DNA of 64,000 nucleotides from positions 2,949,289-3,013,288 of the forward strand of contig BCHX01000003.1 of assembly GCA_001599755.1 (NCBI GenBank). The letters are read 5' to 3'. The position numbers were made by a program, and so were the translations under genes. Shown piece after piece: positions 36,651 through 47,737 of the stretch. Every line of letters begins with the position of its first letter. The stretch's first letter is position 1. Below the pieces are notes generated by a model. That model was not told where the DNA came from. It saw only the letters and a list, made by a program, of their open reading frames with translations, and searched no databases. Source of the DNA: Gliomastix tumulicola. Taxonomy: Eukaryota > Ascomycota > Sordariomycetes > Hypocreales > Bionectriaceae.

Positions 36651-38098
36651 GGCGGGCGGTGCAGTTGCAAATGGACGCTCTTGTGTGTGTCTCTGGGTAT
36701 TATTATGAATGAATGAGGCCGCGATATGTGCGCGGGATCTTGGAAGTCCGAGGAGAGAGGCCGAGGCTGAAGAGACAGAGGCAGACGCGGCGGTGAAAGA
36801 GATTGTTGGATGTGTGGGGGATTGACACCCTGATGATGCTAATAAATTCTCAGCCCCTAAAGGCAGAAGGTTCCGGGTGCTGTTACCACTACCGGAACCG
36901 CTAAACGAGCTGCTGCTACAGCGCGTCGTAGCGGCACTTGCGCTGTGGAGATGCGCCTGGACGGGATTGGCGAATCGGCGACACGGAGGACGAAGCCTCG
37001 AGGTCTTCAGCCAATCCCTCTGCCCGTGAAGCGAGCGCCTGTACGACTGCGACAGTCGCCGAGAGCTGCTGACACTGGACAAAGTCGTCTCGTACGATGT
37101 TCGGAGGGAACAACAGCTCCGTGTCTGTGTCCGCGCCCGCAGGAGCATCTGCACGCGCAACAAATCGGATGCCATGCAGCCTCCGGCGCGGACTTGCCAT
37201 CTGGACCCCATCGAGGCGACACCTCGTGCTTGACTTTGAAGGTGAGTCTCGGTGAGCCACAATGACGGGCAATGACTCGCTCCACACCCAACAACTGGTA
37301 TGGCTTTTGTGAGTCACCAATCCCTGGGCTAGACGGCTCCTTTAACGTTTTGGGCAGAAGATATCCGGGAATGGCGGCGGTGACGGACTGCGCTGAGGCG
37401 GTCCAAATGGTGGTGGTATTGGTGCTCTTCGTGTCGCGCTCTTCGATCTCATCGCTGCCGGCTGTGTGTGTGACTGGTTCTTGGTTGACGAGTTCCTTTC
37501 CCAGAAGAGTATCCAAGAGAGATAGAAGACTATATGACTCTCGTAGCACAAGTTCCAGATAGTAGCATAGGAGTCATCGATGTCGGTACACTTCCGTGCT
37601 ATAAGTGGAAATTTTCCATCGTGATGGGAGCGCGTCGACCCCAGCCTTGTCACCTGGATGGTCCCAACTATAGCCTGCAGGACATGGACAAGGTCCCTGG
37701 TGTGTACAAGTGAGGCTGTCAGCTTGAAGATGAGTCAAACAGTGGAAATGGAGGATGATGCAACGTTAAGGAGTGGTCAAAAGTTGCGAATTCGAGGATG
37801 AGAGGCCTGTCAAGCCTCGACCTCCTGCAACAAAGGAGGCAAGACGTGTGAAGATTTCCAGGGCGGTGCCAGGATCCGCCAAGTCGCACCCCCACCACAC
37901 CTAAACGGGCAAATTCGACGTGCCAACATGACGCTCCAATGGCCAGCCAGCGCAACTCTGTGCCCCACCAAAACGCACAACCGCCAAAAAATTCACTGCG
38001 CCCCGACGACGATATAAAGATCTCCCCGCCAGCCCGCACGATCCAACGAGAGACGACTGCCAGCCCGACGAACAACACATACACACACACAGCCCATC
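36651..38098. promoter_or_regulatory. Divergent promoter region C1-THF synthase / eIF3i
   Basis: Shared upstream DNA of two housekeeping genes. On the minus strand it contains the open in-frame extension of the C1-THF synthase (36651-37211). On the plus strand a CCAAT box at 37936-37940 and a TATAAA at 38013-38018 precede the eIF3i ATG by about 160 and 85 bases. No other gene is supported. Confidence 0.5.
38013..38018 (+). promoter_or_regulatory. Candidate TATA box of eIF3i gene
   Basis: TATAAA in the context GACGATATAAAGATC, about 85 bases upstream of the eIF3i ATG and downstream of a CCAAT box. Position and sequence fit a core promoter; there is no transcript evidence here. Confidence 0.45.
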
Positions 38099-39383
38099 AT
38101 GAGACCCGTCCTCCTCTCTGGGCACGAGCGTGCCCTCACGCAGATCCGGTATGCTTTGCTTTACTCCCTCCCTATCCGATGAGGTGTGTGACCGGCGTTC
38201 TCGAGGCCTAGCCCACCCCGCCTGGAGGGGTTCAAGGGACGAGGTTCTAGGGGATCCGGGTCACGACAGAGAGACGAAGGGGCACCTGTTAACATTTGGG
38301 GGGAAACCAACAGATACAACCTCGATGGCGACATCATCTTCTCCGTCGCCAAGGACCAGCAGATCTGCGCCTGGTTCTCCCACAACGGCGAGCGCCTCGG
38401 CACGTACCACGGCCACGTCGGCGCCATCTGGACCGTCGACGTCGAGCCGACCTCGACCATGATCGCCTCGGGCTCGGCCGACAACACCATCCGCCTCTGG
38501 AACGTCAAGACGAGCAAGAACCTCAAGACCTGGGAGTTCCCCACCGCCGTCAAGCGCGTCGAGTTCAACGAGGACGGCACCAAGCTGCTCGGCGTCACCG
38601 AGAAGCGCATGGGCTACCTGAGCAACATCGTCGTCTTCGACATCAACCCGGACCCGGACGCCGAGCAGACCGAGGAGCGCGACCTGACCATCGTCTGCGA
38701 CGAGAGCAAGGCCACCGTCGCCGGCTGGAGCTACCTGAGCAAGTACATCATCGCGGGCCACGAGGACGGGAGCATCAGCCAGTACGACGCCAAGACGGGC
38801 GAGCTGATCGATAACGTGCCCATCCACGAGCTCGACCAGGCCATCGTCGATCTGCAGTGGTCGCCCGACCGCACGTACTTCATCACCGCCTGCAAGGACA
38901 AGACGGCCAAGGTACGATACCATTCATTATTCCTCATTCTTTCCCTCTCTCTCTCTCTCTCTCTCTCTCTCACAGACCGCAACACATGCTGACATGTCCA
39001 CACCCACGCACACACAGCTCGTCTCCGCCCGCGACCTCCAGGTCATCAAGACCTACACCGCCGACACCCCGCTCAACAGCGCCACCATCACCCCCAAGAA
39101 GGACTTCGTCATCCTCGGCGGTGGCCAGGCCGCCATGGACGTCACCCGCACCTCGGCCCGCCAGGGCAAGTTCGAGGCCCGCTTCTACCACAAGATCTTC
39201 GAGGAGGAGATCGGCCGTGTCCGCGGCCACTTCGGCCCCCTCAACACCGTCGCCGCCGACCCGACCGGCAAGGGCTACGCCAGCGGCGGCGAGGACGGCT
39301 ACGTCCGCGTCCACCACTTCGACAAGGGCTACTACGACTTCCTCTACGAGGTCGAGAGGGAGCGCGTCAACCGGCTGTCGTGA
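38099..39383 (+). CDS. TIF34: Eukaryotic translation initiation factor 3 subunit I
   Basis: WD40-repeat subunit eIF3i of the eIF3 complex, acting in cytosolic ribosome scanning and initiation. Three exons: 38099-38148, 38314-38911 and 39018-39383, giving 337 residues, the normal family length. The N terminus MRPVLLSGHERALTQIRYNLDGD and blade motifs GHVGAIWTVDVEPTS, ASGSADNTIRLWNV and GHFGPLNTVAADPTGK are typical. Intron 1 is 165 nt. Intron 2 (106 nt) carries a (CT)13 tract ending in a second perfect acceptor at 38975, which would add 14 in-frame residues. The conserved reading DKTAKLVSARDLQV favours the distal acceptor at 39017. Very GC-rich third positions suggest high expression. Confidence 0.94.
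38945..38970 (+). repeat. (CT)13 microsatellite in eIF3i intron 2
   Basis: Thirteen tandem CT units directly followed by CACAG, so the repeat forms a perfect polypyrimidine tract for an alternative acceptor at 38975. Confidence 0.95.
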
Positions 39384-39962
39384 GGAGCAGATGATGACTC
39401 GGGTGGGTTTCTTTTAAGGGGCGTGTATTAGAACTTTTCCGGCGTTTTCTTGGGTCAAAAAGGGGGGATTTTCCACAAATACATAGTTGTTTTTCACTTT
39501 TTGTTTTCGTGCTGCCTTGGTTCAGCAGGGAAAGCAACGGGATACCTATATGCCTTAGGTAGAATATGAAGAGCTGCGATTCTATGACTCCATGACATAT
39601 GTTTCTACAGTTCCAGAGAATGGCGTTCCGTACCTACGCAGCCAAGTGACGCCTGTTTTTTTTTGATAACTATTGTATATTTGATTGTACTCCTATCGAT
39701 TATCGATTTTTTTTCTCCCGTGATCAAAGTACTCGACACTATAGCCTGCTGACGAACCATTCCATCGCCAACAGTATTTTCCTACCATGCCATCAATCCT
39801 CCTCCCAATCAAAGTGTTTATGCCCCAAGCCAAAACAAAAGTCAAGTTGAGAAACCCCCTCAGAAGATAATACAGATGCGCCGAGATCTATTCCGATTGA
39901 TCAATGTCCACAAGAACGCTTCCCCATCCAGCCAGCCGTTGCCATGTGAGGCTTCAACAAGC
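39384..39962. other. Convergent 3' intergenic region eIF3i / ISWI
   Basis: AT-richer DNA with T-runs at 39655-39664 and 39707-39713, carrying both 3' UTRs. No gene is seen. Confidence 0.6.
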
Positions 39963-42900
39963 TTATTTCTTCTTCCCCTTCTTGCTCCTGGCTCCAGCGG
40001 AATTCGTAGACGTCACACTAGAAGCGCGGGAGGGCGCCGCAGAGCTGGCCTTGCTGCCTTTGGCCGACTTGACATTGTCCAGAGCCTTGTTCTAGAATCA
40101 CGCGTTAGCAAGCTATCTGGTCCTGTTTCGACTGTAAGAGAGTGCGCATACCTTAACACCGTTCTTTGCCTTCTTCTTGGCTGGAGCACCTAGAACACTG
40201 TCCTCGTCGTTCTCGTCATCCGCCTCTCTCTTGGTCTTGCCGTTCACGCCGTTGGCGGACTTGGACGGGGCGTCCTCAAACTCCTTCACAACAGTGGTGA
40301 TCAGAGTGTTGCATCGACGCGATAGCTCGATCGGGGTACGACTAAGGAAAAACCAGTCGAAGCGGAAGAGGGGCGAATCGCGAATCTGGTCCCGAATCTT
40401 GTCGTACAGACCCTCAGAGTCAATGCCGTAGCGGTCCAGCAGGACCATCAAGAAACGATCCTCCTCCTCGGTGTAAACCTTCTTGTTTGTTGTCGAGACG
40501 GAGTAGTTGATCTTGAGCTGCTGAAGAGGCACTCTGTATTGCTGCATCTTCTTCCGCAGAAGCTTCTGGTGGTGCTCGATGCGGCGCGTGCGCTCCTCAC
40601 CGTCTTCAATGGTCTTGATGTACTTGGTGTAGTCTGCAATCTCCGTATACCTCTGCCAGAACACCTTAGCATAGGGCTTAATCTCCCCAGCCGTTTTGCT
40701 GTCCACTTCAGTGGCGATTCCATCATAATCGGTCCGGCCCCATTTGGCAGATCCGTTGACAAATTGCTGGAAGTCGCGCTTGTTCCACTCGCTGAACCCT
40801 TGAGTAGACAAATCCTCCTTCTCCTGCTTCTCCTCCTCGGTGAGTGGAGTGGCGTTATCGATCTCCTGCTGATCAAGGGCTCGCTCGGCCTCTCTCTCGG
40901 ACAGATTCTCTTCATCGCCATCAGGCAGAGGCACCTTGTACCCAATCTCCTTGCGGTAGAAAGCTGTCTCCCTGTCCTGCAAGTCTCGCAGGCGAGGGGG
41001 GTAGAACTGGTAGTCGTGTACAGGCACTTGCTTCGGTGCTCGCGGGGCCTTGGGCTTCGCGTCCTGCTTCGGGTTGGGATACATGGCTGATCGGAAATAT
41101 TTGTCCATGGAATAGGACTGCTCCTTGCGCTCTCGCTTGGCAGGGTTGATCCAGGTCATGCCAATGTCCTTCTTGGTGTTGGCAAAATTCTCACCGTTCC
41201 ACTCGTATGCCGACTCCGAGGTGAACTTCTGAAGGTCATCGATACCCAGCTTCTCATACTTGGCATTTAGCTCCTTCGTGCGGTTCTCACCCTTGGAGAG
41301 AATAGCATCAATATCGTCATCGTTGATGTCCGTGCCCTTGGAAGCAATTCCCGTTGATCCCTTGGATTGGAATACGCTCTCGGCACCGTGTTGAATCATC
41401 GACAAGAGCTCGTCCTTGTTCGCAGCTGCTTTGGCAGCAATCTGGGCCCTTCCTTGCTGGATGACCAGTTGGTCAAGCCGGAGCTTTTGAGCAGCTCTCT
41501 CCAAGACCTTCTCCTCGATTGCATTGTCGGTTACAAATCGGTACACCACGACCTGCTTTGTCTGACCGATTCGATGAGCACGATCCATGGCCTGGAGATC
41601 GGCCTGAGGGTTCCAATCGCTGTCATAGAGAATGACAATGTCTGCCGTGGTGAGGTTGATGCCGAGACCACCAGCGCGCGTGGTCAGAAGGAAAACGAAC
41701 TTCTCGGACCCGGGCTTGTTGTACTCGTCAATGGCAGCGATACGGTCCTCGTGCGCCGTGCCACCATCGATACGGCAATACTTGTACTGCCGGAAGACAC
41801 AGTAATCCTCAAGAATGTCGAGCAAACGACTCATCTGCGAGAAGATGAGCACTCGGCTGCCCTCCTTCTGCAGACGACCAAGCAGTTTGTCCAGAACTGC
41901 CATCTTGCCAGCGTTGTAGACGAGATGCTCATCGGTCGTGTACGGTGGACCAGGCTCGGCTCCCTCAAAGAGATAAGGGTGATTGCAGCACTTTCGCAGC
42001 TGCATCACGATGTTGAGTAGACGCGTCTTGGACTCGCGCTTCCCGCCCGCGCCGTTGACGGCATCAATGTCCTTCTCGAGGATCTTCTGGTACCACTTAA
42101 CCTGCATGTCTGACATCCCCAGGTACAGGTTGACCTCCTTCTTCGGCAGCAGACTCTTTTCGACATCGCTCTTGACACGGCGCAGCAAGAAAGGACGCAA
42201 TACTCTATGCAGCTGCTGGACGACCGTATCTTGATCTCTGTCATCGCCCGAGAACCATTGGTCAAATGCCTGAGAATCGCCAAAGACGTCAGGAAGAAGA
42301 AAGTTGAGCAGCGCCCACAGCTCATGCAGGTTGTTCTGCAAAGGAGTTCCCGTGATGAGTAGGCGGTTCCGCGAGGTGAAGAGGCGGATGACCTGTGACA
42401 AGGACGATTCTTCGTTCTTGATTCTGTGGGCCTAAAATGGTCGTTAGCGACACGGACTTGGCGGCAGCAAACAAATGAGATGGGATTTCAAGACATACCT
42501 CATCAATGATGATGTACTCCCAGGCGAACTTCTTCAAGTGTGACTTCTCACGAAGCACCATCTCGTAGCTCGTAATGCAGACATCGAATTTCTCATCAAC
42601 GAGCCTGTCGTTGATCAAGTCATGACGCTCCTCCTTGGCACCTTGAAGAACAAGGACGTTGACTTCGGGCGTCCAGCGAAGAAACTCGCGCCTCCAATTG
42701 TCGAGGGTGGATTTTGGTACGATGACGAGGTGGGGTCCTGTGATGCCGACATGATGGCGCAGATACCCAAGGAAGGAGATTGTTTGCAGAGTTTTTCCCA
42801 ACCCCATCTCATCAGCGAGGATGCCGGAAATACCATTCTCGTGGAGAGAGATCATCCAATTCAGTCCAGCGACTTGGTAGTCACGCATGGTGCCCTGGAT

Positions 42901-43557
42901 GAATGGTGGTGACTCCCGGAAGGCGGTCTCGGCAGATCCACCTTGCCTCTCGTCCTTGAGCAGTTCAGCATCTTCCTCAGCCTCGGTTCGGCGCCTCCTG
43001 TCGCTAGCTGCACCGCCCTGTCTGCCGGCTCCCTTCTTTCCCTTGGCGGCTTCGGCGTTCTGCGCATCAATCTTGGTCATAATGTCGCGGATCTTGGGGT
43101 CTGGGTTCGTTTCGATAAAGTGCCGGAAAAGATCAGTCAGGCCCAGCAAGTATCGGAATCTGCGGATAGTATCATCCTCCTAGAGAATTGCGCGTCTATT
43201 AGCAAGAGGTTCGGATACTGGGTGGGCAGACCCTTGAACAAACCTTTGACTCTCCCAGGACATCATGCTTCTTGCCGAATATGCTACGTCGCAGCTGGTT
43301 GGCTTCTGTTCGTCGCTTCCGTCCATCTGTGACAGGCTCGCCAACAACGCTGCTGGCTGTGGTGTTGGGGTTGGTATCAGAGTCGCTATAGTCGGGCGTC
43401 TCGTCGACCTCCTAGCAACTGCGCGTCAGAATGGCTGGTCAAGCAGCGCGCCAGTGGTGGGACTTACCATTTCGTCTACCCGACGACGGTCAGGGGCGTC
43501 AGACATTGACGCGTCGGCATCAGTATCGCCGCCGTTGGCCTTGGGTCGAGGTGCCAT
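39963..43557 (-). CDS. ISWI: ISWI-type chromatin remodelling ATPase
   Basis: SNF2-family ATPase that slides and spaces nucleosomes. Five minus-strand exons, 43557-43468, 43411-43244, 43179-42499, 42431-40152 and 40091-39963, give 1115 residues. The N terminus is acidic (MAPRPKANGGDTDADASMSD). The ATPase core holds Walker A DEMGLGKT at 209-216, DEAH at 312-315, ITGTPLQNNLHELW, and motif VI DRAHRIGQ near 596-603. A HAND region (about 735-830), a SANT domain (about 860-910, KRDFQQFVNGSAKWGR) and a SLIDE domain (about 960-1040, ending RTPIELSRRCNTLI) define it as ISWI, not CHD or INO80. The tail is Lys/Ser-rich. An intron falls between the DE and AH of the DEAH box. Whether it is closer to Isw1 or Isw2 cannot be decided here. 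Confidence 0.95.
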
Positions 43558-44944
43558 GATCAATCAGCTCAGTGTCCACCAACCTCTTTACGCGACTTGA
43601 AGAACGCAAGGACGCGTAAAAAGTATGGCAGATGAGAAGCCAAGTTCGAGAGAGCGCCCCAGGTTGAGTTCAGTGTGCTCCTAGTATGGCATTCGGCGCA
43701 GCCGTGTGCGGTGTGGATGGTTGTGGAAATGAAGATGAGAACTAACGTGAAGGAAGGAAGTTCTGTGGTTTGCTGGCGGGTGTTGAGTTGATGGCACAGA
43801 GAAGTTAGTTGACTTGGACTAGAAAGAAGCGACTTCGGGCTAGCGCGATTGTGAACCCCTGTTCTGCCCCCCCACAGCGGCCACAGGGCGGCTTCCACAG
43901 CAATCAAGCAAGGGAATCTCTGTCAGCCCGTCAAGGTAGTGGAAGAAAAACCTGGGCCACATGCGCACCTAGATTGTATGGCCGGGTAGCTCAAGCATTC
44001 TTTCGGCTACTTGCCCATCTCCTGGGGTCGGAGACAGGATGATCCGCACCGCAAGGGTGACACAAAGGATGTAATCAATTCCAGCTGACAACCTGGCTCG
44101 AGGAACGTGTACATCAGCAGTTGTCACTTTTTCTTTAATGTCAACCACCTTCCATTCAACCGACGTCATGTATTCTCTCCTAAAATTACAACTCCCAGCG
44201 CACCCTTTTGAAATGATGGTACATCACTCGAGAGTTTCAATATTCACTGTCAAGCCCTCAAGTTTTTCCGTGATCCATCTTCGCTTTCACATCTCGTTTG
44301 GTGTCTGCCGTGTAGTACGGTGTTCACTGTTGGCCTCGTGGATTTTTATCCTCGCTAAAAAGTTCAAGGCCTATCGATAAAGGCGGGGCGCGGATCTGTA
44401 ATGCAGCCTCCTCATGTTCCGCTCAAGATCGATCCTGGTCAAACAATGTCCTCGTCAACACAATGAGTGGCTGTTGCATATGAAATTGATATCACGTTTG
44501 TAGACGCTCGCGTAGGGCAACTTCTGCGTAACTCACATATGGTTGCCCAGTATGTCTTTGACGGGCACCTATCGAGACTGGACACGCATCCCAAGTCACG
44601 TGAATGTACCCCACGCAGTGCCCCTCTGGAGCCCATGACCTGGCAATGGATACCGATCATGAGGCACTATCATATCAGGCATGCACTTTAGATTTGGTGG
44701 GAAAATCACGTCTTCGATCTTCCATACACCACAACGCAGCCACCGCCTCCTACGCTGCAGCGCTGAACATTTCTTGCTCTTCTCAACCTCTTTCGAAAGC
44801 GGGTGGCCCAGCTACTGCCAGCACAAGGGCCACGTGCCGAATGCGGCGTGACAACTTGTTCGTAAACAACACCATCGTAACCTGCCCCGGTTCCCTCCTC
44901 GCCCTCTCTAACCTGTCACAGCGCCAGACCTATTAAACAATAAG
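43558..44944. other. Divergent promoter region ISWI / DUF4588 gene
   Basis: A 1.4-kb shared upstream region. A tRNA-A-box-like TAGCTCAAG at 43987 has no matching B box or stem. I see no gene. Confidence 0.5.
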
Positions 44945-45640
44945 ATGGACACCCAGACGTCGAGGCACGAGTCGCCCGAGCAGCTCATCGACGTATTCAA
45001 GGCCGCCGCCCTCTCGGTCACCAAACTCTACAAAAGCTCCGTGGCAGCAGAATCCAGGGCCCGTCAAGATGGCTACCAGGACTGTCTAGACGACCTTCTT
45101 ACTTTCATCGACAAGGAGGCTACCTCGTTGGGCGATGCAGGGCTCACTAGGCTTCGAAGATGGGCTGCTGATCGGAGGGATGGGCGAGATACAACGCTGT
45201 CGACTTCCGAAAGCGAAGACGAGACCGAGAAAGGGGATTCCAACCCATCCCCCGACACGACGAACGTACCAAACGGCGCCCCCTCGTCAGCCAGCTCTGT
45301 CACGCAACACATCCAACCTCCAGTCGGAAACCCGACACCTGCAAACGACACCCCTCCACAACACTTCGTCGTTCCTTCACAAGATTTCACATTTCAGTCA
45401 GAACACCAATATCCCAACATCGCGACGTTGGACCTGTCTGATACCAGATCACATGGCGGCGTGAGTCACGCACAGCAAAGGACTTCCCGAAACCGGAGCA
45501 ACAAGTCAGGGATACGGCCGAGTCATCTTGGACGGGGTGCTGGCACAAAACGACGCATGGATTTCGACGACTTCTTTGGGGGATGTTTGGGAGGGAAAGA
45601 TCCCTTTGGAAACGGAGGCAAGCGAAGCCGACACAACTAG
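44945..45640 (+). CDS. DUF4588 protein, HAPSTR1/C16orf72-like
   Basis: Single exon, 231 residues. The N-terminal block (SPEQLIDVFKAAALSVTKLY then AESRARQDGYQDCLDDLLTFID) fits the DUF4588 / UPF0472 family, whose human member HAPSTR1 (C16orf72) partners the ubiquitin ligase HUWE1 in stress-response control. The middle is Ser/Thr/Pro-rich and probably disordered. The C terminus has a basic patch (GAGTKRRMDFDDFFGG) and ends GKRSRHN, compatible with a nuclear localisation signal. The start ATG follows AACAATAAG. Function in fungi is inferred from the family only. It is transcribed away from ISWI and converges on the proton-channel gene. Confidence 0.7.
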   Translation: MDTQTSRHESPEQLIDVFKAAALSVTKLYKSSVAAESRARQDGYQDCLDDLLTFIDKEATSLGDAGLTRLRRWAADRRDGRDTTLSTSESEDETEKGDSNPSPDTTNVPNGAPSSASSVTQHIQPPVGNPTPANDTPPQHFVVPSQDFTFQSEHQYPNIATLDLSDTRSHGGVSHAQQRTSRNRSNKSGIRPSHLGRGAGTKRRMDFDDFFGGCLGGKDPFGNGGKRSRHN

Positions 45641-46058
45641 GATTCCTACAGCCGTTCAAGGCTGTCTGTTTCTTTCTTTACATGTCTTGAAATTCCGGCC
45701 GCGCGACTCAAATCACATCACTTACGGAGTATCGGTATACATAGACTGGGGGGATATATTGGCGCCTCTGAAGGCAGGCATCGAGATTATTAGCTTATAG
45801 CGAGACCGGCGTTCAAGCGTGTAACGTAGCGACCTACTAGACGGTGTTGGCGACTCGGGTTCGAGACTCTGAATTTTACAGATTTTGACAGTCGACTTGC
45901 AATCCAACTTGATGAAGGGCCAAACATTTGAAGCTACTCTGATGCGAATTGACCAGAACCTAGGTATAGCACGCACATGCTCAACAGGGCCCTTCAGCAT
46001 TCTCATGAGGGCTGGCGATGCTCCATCTACCCACAGTGACACGCTAAATCGTGTGTCG
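45641..46058. other. Convergent 3' intergenic region
   Basis: Holds the 3' UTRs of the DUF4588 and Hv1 genes. TACGGAGTA occurs at 45723-45731. A GGTTCGAGAC sequence near 45857 resembles a Pol III B box but no tRNA can be folded around it. Confidence 0.55.
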
Positions 46059-46766
46059 TTACACGTCGGAGAACTCCGTAGTATGTGTCAACCCAAGCTC
46101 CTCCCTCAGTCGCTTAACTTCTTCGCTCAGCTCCTCGTTTCTCTGTTCCAAGCCACCTATCCTCTCGGCTGCGCCCAAGATCATGTCCTCTGACATCTTG
46201 GAAAGACGCCACAGTCGCAAGACGATTATAAGCGATCCAATGGATCGAAGTGTGCCGCAGGTACCCACGTTGATGGCGAAACTCAGAAGAATCACCGCAG
46301 CATCGAAGACGTGGAAACATAGGCAGAAGTATCTGTAGCACATGTGAGCAAAGAATTGTTTTAGAAATAATTGTGCTCGGGTCTCTTACGAAAAACCGAA
46401 GGACGCAACCGAAGCAACAAGTTCGAGTGCAAAGAAGACGCTGAAAATAATGCCGATGGTCTCGAGGCTCTCACGAGTCCCCATCACCCATGGCTCGTCG
46501 ATCTGGTGCATCTCGCAGGCTATCAGCTGGAGAAACACTTTGAGCAGTAGAAGGGCTACGTCGAGAGCCACGAGGGACATGAGGAAGTAATGTAGGGCCC
46601 CAGAAGCGAGCTTGCGTCGTCCGCGCGCTCTCATATCCCTGACCCAGGTTTCGAAGCCAGCACGAGCATCTGTCCACGACTGTGAGATCGGTGTCTGATC
46701 GCTCTCTCTTCGAAGCCTCGTGAGAAGGGGCGCGGAGGCATCGTAGTCGGCCATTTTGCTGCGCAT
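46059..46766 (-). CDS. Voltage-gated proton channel (Hv1/VSOP-like)
   Basis: A voltage-sensor-only protein predicted to conduct H+ outward across a membrane on depolarisation. Two minus-strand exons, 46766-46390 and 46332-46059, with a 57-nt intron, give 216 residues (204 if the second ATG, 46754, is used). S1 (about 60-82) has VALDVALLLL, with Asp69 at the position of the selectivity Asp of animal Hv1. S2 (about 104-122) has Glu115. S3 (about 132-149) reads FDAAVILLSFAINV with Asp136. S4 (about 156-172) reads LIIVLRLWRLSK, giving the charges Arg165, Arg168 and Lys171. There is no pore domain. A C-terminal coiled coil (about 180-206) suggests dimers. It diverges from PAB2. Confidence 0.85.
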
Positions 46767-47737
46767 ACTAGGTGAATGCTCTAAGGCTGTGATAAGGCTG
46801 TGAGGAAAAGGTAATGAAGTCAAAGGATGCAATTGCTTCCAGAGAAGAGCGCCCACCAAGGGGCACATGCCTCCCCTCCAAATTCGAGGGTTATGCAACC
46901 ATTTGCGGAAACAATAGCCCGATCTACGATCTAGAATCCCATGATGAATGCTGTGGGCCCGTGACTGGGAAGTTGGAATAGCGCCTTAACAATTGATGTC
47001 ATCAACACCGATCGACAGGAGTCCCCATGAATTTCTCGGGCAAGTTTTTTAGTGCAGAGGAGAGTTTTCGGGTTGGCCGACTGTGCTGTGAGAAGAGCTG
47101 CTGCATTCGCTTGCGAGAACCTGCAAGGCTCAAGGTCACGAGGTCTAAAAATAACTTGGAATAAGGTTTGAATCATGCAAGCTCCCTGTCCAGCTTTTGA
47201 AGCTGCCGATGGGCTTGACTTGGAATGGGGCTGGTGAGTACGAAGTTCTGGGGCAAGTCCCGGATAAAGTCCGGGCCGAACACACAAGACCCAGAGTTGA
47301 GCCGCTTAACCTAGACCTGTGACGCCCGACTTCTTGGAGGAGACGTGACCCACCTTAGGTTTGCCTGGTGGGCTGGTGACGATCGCGAGCTAGCTGTCTG
47401 GTGTCGCGGTCCCAAGATTTTTCCAGCCTCATTCTGCCGAAACGTTCACTCTAATATTCCTATCTCCTTTTTTGCGTACATTCCTCTCTCCGACCAAGGC
47501 GGGCCTCTCTAGTTTAGACCTTGGCTACTAGTTCTTTCCGCTACTGTGAGTCACCTCGCGCCGCACGTGTTTGCTCCTGCTTCACGCAATACCTCACGTC
47601 AAACACGTCGCCGTTGTCGCTTCGTCACAGACTATCGCTAAACGTGCCAAGCAGCCTGCCGCGACCTACCCTCGAGGCTTCGAATTTCGAATTCTGTTCC
47701 AAACATCACCTTACCAGCCCCATTCACAACCTACAAC
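46767..47737. other. Divergent promoter region Hv1 / PAB2
   Basis: Upstream DNA for both genes. The Hv1 frame is open further upstream to about 46898, but the added residues do not look conserved. I see no separate gene. Confidence 0.5.

Noticed and set aside
43975..44050. TAGCTCAAG resembling a tRNA A box
   Set aside because: No B box (GGTTCGA) at a suitable distance and no cloverleaf.
45780..45870. tRNA-like sequence with GGTTCGAGAC B-box resemblance
   Set aside because: No acceptor-stem pairing, weak A box and no anticodon arm could be found around it.
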